Source: Chryseobacterium suipulveris (GTDB lineage: Bacteria; Bacteroidota; Bacteroidia; Flavobacteriales; Weeksellaceae). From it: 64,000 nt of DNA. The position numbers and the translations under genes are program-made. Where the stretch lies: assembly GCF_022811685.1 (NCBI RefSeq), contig NZ_CP094532.1, positions 2,522,501-2,586,500 on the forward strand, given 5' to 3'. Shown in pieces: positions 62,700 through 64,000 of the stretch; position 1 is the stretch's first letter; each line of letters starts with the position of its first letter. The notes below the pieces were generated by a model that was given only the letters and a program-made list of their open reading frames with translations, ran no database searches and was not told the origin of the DNA.

Positions 62700-64000
62700 C
62701 TAAAGCGTTTTCAGTTTCTCCTCCAGAAGTGCGATTTTTTCCTGCGCGTCTTTCTGTTTTTTCAGTTCGTTATCCACTACCTGTTGCGGAGCTCCTGCCA
62801 TAAATTTCTCGTTGGAAAGTTTCTTCTCAACTGAAATCAGGAATCCTTTCAGGTATTTGAGTTCTTCCTCGGTTTTGGATTTTTCTTCTGCCAAATCAAG
62901 GTTTTCACTCAGAGGAATTGAGATTTCCGTGGCTCCAACTAAAAAGGTGAAACTCGGTTTGTCGGTTTTCTGCGCAAAATGGATTTCAGAAATATTCGCC
63001 AGCTTTTTCACTAATTCTTCATTGGCAAAAGAGTCGGTGTTGGTAAAAACCTCCACTTCTTCCCTTGGTGAAATTCCTTTTGACTGTCGGTAATTCCGCA
63101 CTCCAGAAATCAGTTCCTTAGAAGTTTCGAAATTTTTAATCAATTCACTATTAAAGCTATCAGCTTTCTTTTGTTGCGAAATGACCAATGCGTTTTCAGG
63201 AGTTCTTGCGGAAATATTCTGCCAAAGCTCTTCCGACAAAAACGGCATGAACGGATGCAGCAGTTTCATTAATTCCTCAAAATATTCGATCGATTTATGA
63301 TAAACTTCCGCCGAAATCGGTTCGCCGAAATTGGGTTTGATCGCTTCCAGATACCAAGAACAGAAATCGTCCCAGATCAGTTTATACACCAAGTGCAGCG
63401 CATCAGAAATTCTGAATTTTTCGAACTGGTCTGCAATTTCGGTGATGGTTTTGTCCATTTGGTTTCCAAACCATTCGATGGCCTGTTTGTCGGAGCTGTT
63501 GGGTTGCAGCGTTTCGTTTTTTTTCCAACCCTGGATCAGTTTGTAGGCGTTCCAGATTTTGGTGGCAAAATTTCTTCCTTGCAACATCAGGTCTTCATCG
63601 AAAAGCAGGTCGTTTCCTGCAGCGGAACTCAGTAAAATTCCTACGCGAACTCCGTCTGCACCGTATTTGTCAATGAGTTCAATTGGATCGGGTGAGTTTC
63701 CGAGCGACTTCGACATTTTGCGTCTTTGCTTGTCGCGAACGATTCCCGTGAAATAAACATTTTTAAAAGGAACCTCTTTTCGGTATTCCAAACCGGCCAT
63801 AATCATTCTTGCAACCCAGAAGAAAATAATATCGGGACCCGTTACCAAATCCGAAGTCGGGTAGTAATAATTAATGTCTTTATTCTCGGGATCGAGCATT
63901 CCGTCGAACACCGAAATCGGCCACAACCACGAAGAAAACCAGGTATCGAGCGCATCTTCATCCTGCTTTAAGTTTCGAGTTTCGAGTTCCGGGTTTCGAG
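62700..64000 (-). CDS. valS: valyl-tRNA synthetase, C-terminal part (continues past the window)
   Basis: Class I synthetase charging tRNA-Val. Only the last about 430 residues are inside. The conserved DTWFSSWLWP segment (just beyond 63926), the KMSKS motif (RRKMSKSLGNSPDPI), the anticodon-binding domain and the C-terminal coiled coil (about 335-408, LAEEKSKTEEEL) are present. The reading frame stays open through 64000, where a 7 bp TTTCGAG tandem repeat codes for RNPELETRNL just before QDEDALDTW. That segment is variable in the family. Confidence 0.95.
   Translation of the reverse strand, partial: RNPELETRNLKQDEDALDTWFSSWLWPISVFDGMLDPENKDINYYYPTSDLVTGPDIIFFWVARMIMAGLEYRKEVPFKNVYFTGIVRDKQRRKMSKSLGNSPDPIELIDKYGADGVRVGILLSSAAGNDLLFDEDLMLQGRNFATKIWNAYKLIQGWKKNETLQPNSSDKQAIEWFGNQMDKTITEIADQFEKFRISDALHLVYKLIWDDFCSWYLEAIKPNFGEPISAEVYHKSIEYFEELMKLLHPFMPFLSEELWQNISARTPENALVISQQKKADSFNSELIKNFETSKELISGVRNYRQSKGISPREEVEVFTNTDSFANEELVKKLANISEIHFAQKTDKPSFTFLVGATEISIPLSENLDLAEEKSKTEEELKYLKGFLISVEKKLSNEKFMAGAPQQVVDNELKKQKDAQEKIALLEEKLKTL
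63973..64000. repeat. four 7 bp units (TTTCGAG) inside valS
   Basis: TTTCGAG, TTTCGAG, TTCCGGG, TTTCGAG in tandem (63973-64000), cut off by the window edge. They lie in the valS coding sequence. Confidence 0.8.

Overview
The window is about 40% GC and reads as a chromosomal segment of a flavobacterium-type Bacteroidota, most likely in the Chryseobacterium/Kaistella branch of the Weeksellaceae. The evidence is the 16S gene at the left edge, Bacteroidota promoters (TTTG about 19 bp before TAnnTTTG), the gliding/type IX secretion protein SprA, three proteins ending in type IX sorting domains, a fold III arginine decarboxylase, and the near absence of Shine-Dalgarno sequences. The 16S 3' end has lost the CCUCC anti-Shine-Dalgarno core.

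Layout. 1-2.2 kb: 16S rRNA (minus strand) with three tandem rrn promoters. 2.2-6.4 kb: gcvH-vanZ, a frameshifted aldehyde dehydrogenase and an MsbA-like ABC exporter. 6.6-12.2 kb: the most accessory-looking block, a minus-strand cassette of six small membrane, secreted or lipoprotein genes facing a membrane-anchored TPR/AraC regulator. 12.5-25.9 kb: housekeeping and envelope genes (truA, phosphodiesterase, two T9SS cargo proteins, Ppx/GppA, cdd, an old yellow enzyme, hemL, a LysM glucosaminidase, a PLP deaminase). 26-37 kb: small metal-site proteins, two tandem paralogous envelope proteins, malQ, cysS, a HARE-HTH/PD-(D/E)XK protein and folE. 37.8-47.9 kb: sprA, ruvA and maeB. 47.9-54 kb: an acetylglucosamine-kinase-like gene, an NfuA-type scaffold, an Mrp ATPase, a dicarboxylate carrier, two BON-domain proteins and alkB. 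54-58.3 kb: speB and speA for putrescine, separated by a four-gene plus-strand operon (DUF2089 regulator, PH-like, SdpI, YIP1). 58.4-64 kb: thiN, btuR/pduO, a hydrolase, ribokinase, a DUF4241 protein and the 3' part of valS, which runs off the right edge.

How the parts relate. SprA is the outer-membrane channel of the type IX system that would export the three sorting-domain proteins in the window. The NfuA-like protein and the Mrp ATPase sit together as Fe-S cluster assembly functions. SpeA and SpeB make putrescine from arginine via agmatine. In the cassette at 6.6-10.1 kb two secreted proteins are recognisable paralogues sharing a C-x2-3-G-x-G-x-C loop and a C-terminal LKxGxY-like segment. 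Their proximity to the TPR/AraC regulator suggests a surface-response system, and this is my leading candidate for something undescribed.

The intergenic DNA is unusually structured. I see several dispersed families with two or more copies: a three-way-junction element with compensatory changes (25990-26140 and 50557-50727, partial at 17.4 kb), a possible structured RNA pair (2084 and 52150), a GGGCTAAAGCCC hairpin, a CCCCGTC double-hairpin element, a GAAATTCA hairpin element, and many degenerate 7-14 bp tandem tracts beside stop or start codons. Two of these tracts intrude into coding sequence (thiN N-terminus and valS). No CRISPR array, tRNA gene, insertion sequence or prophage was seen.
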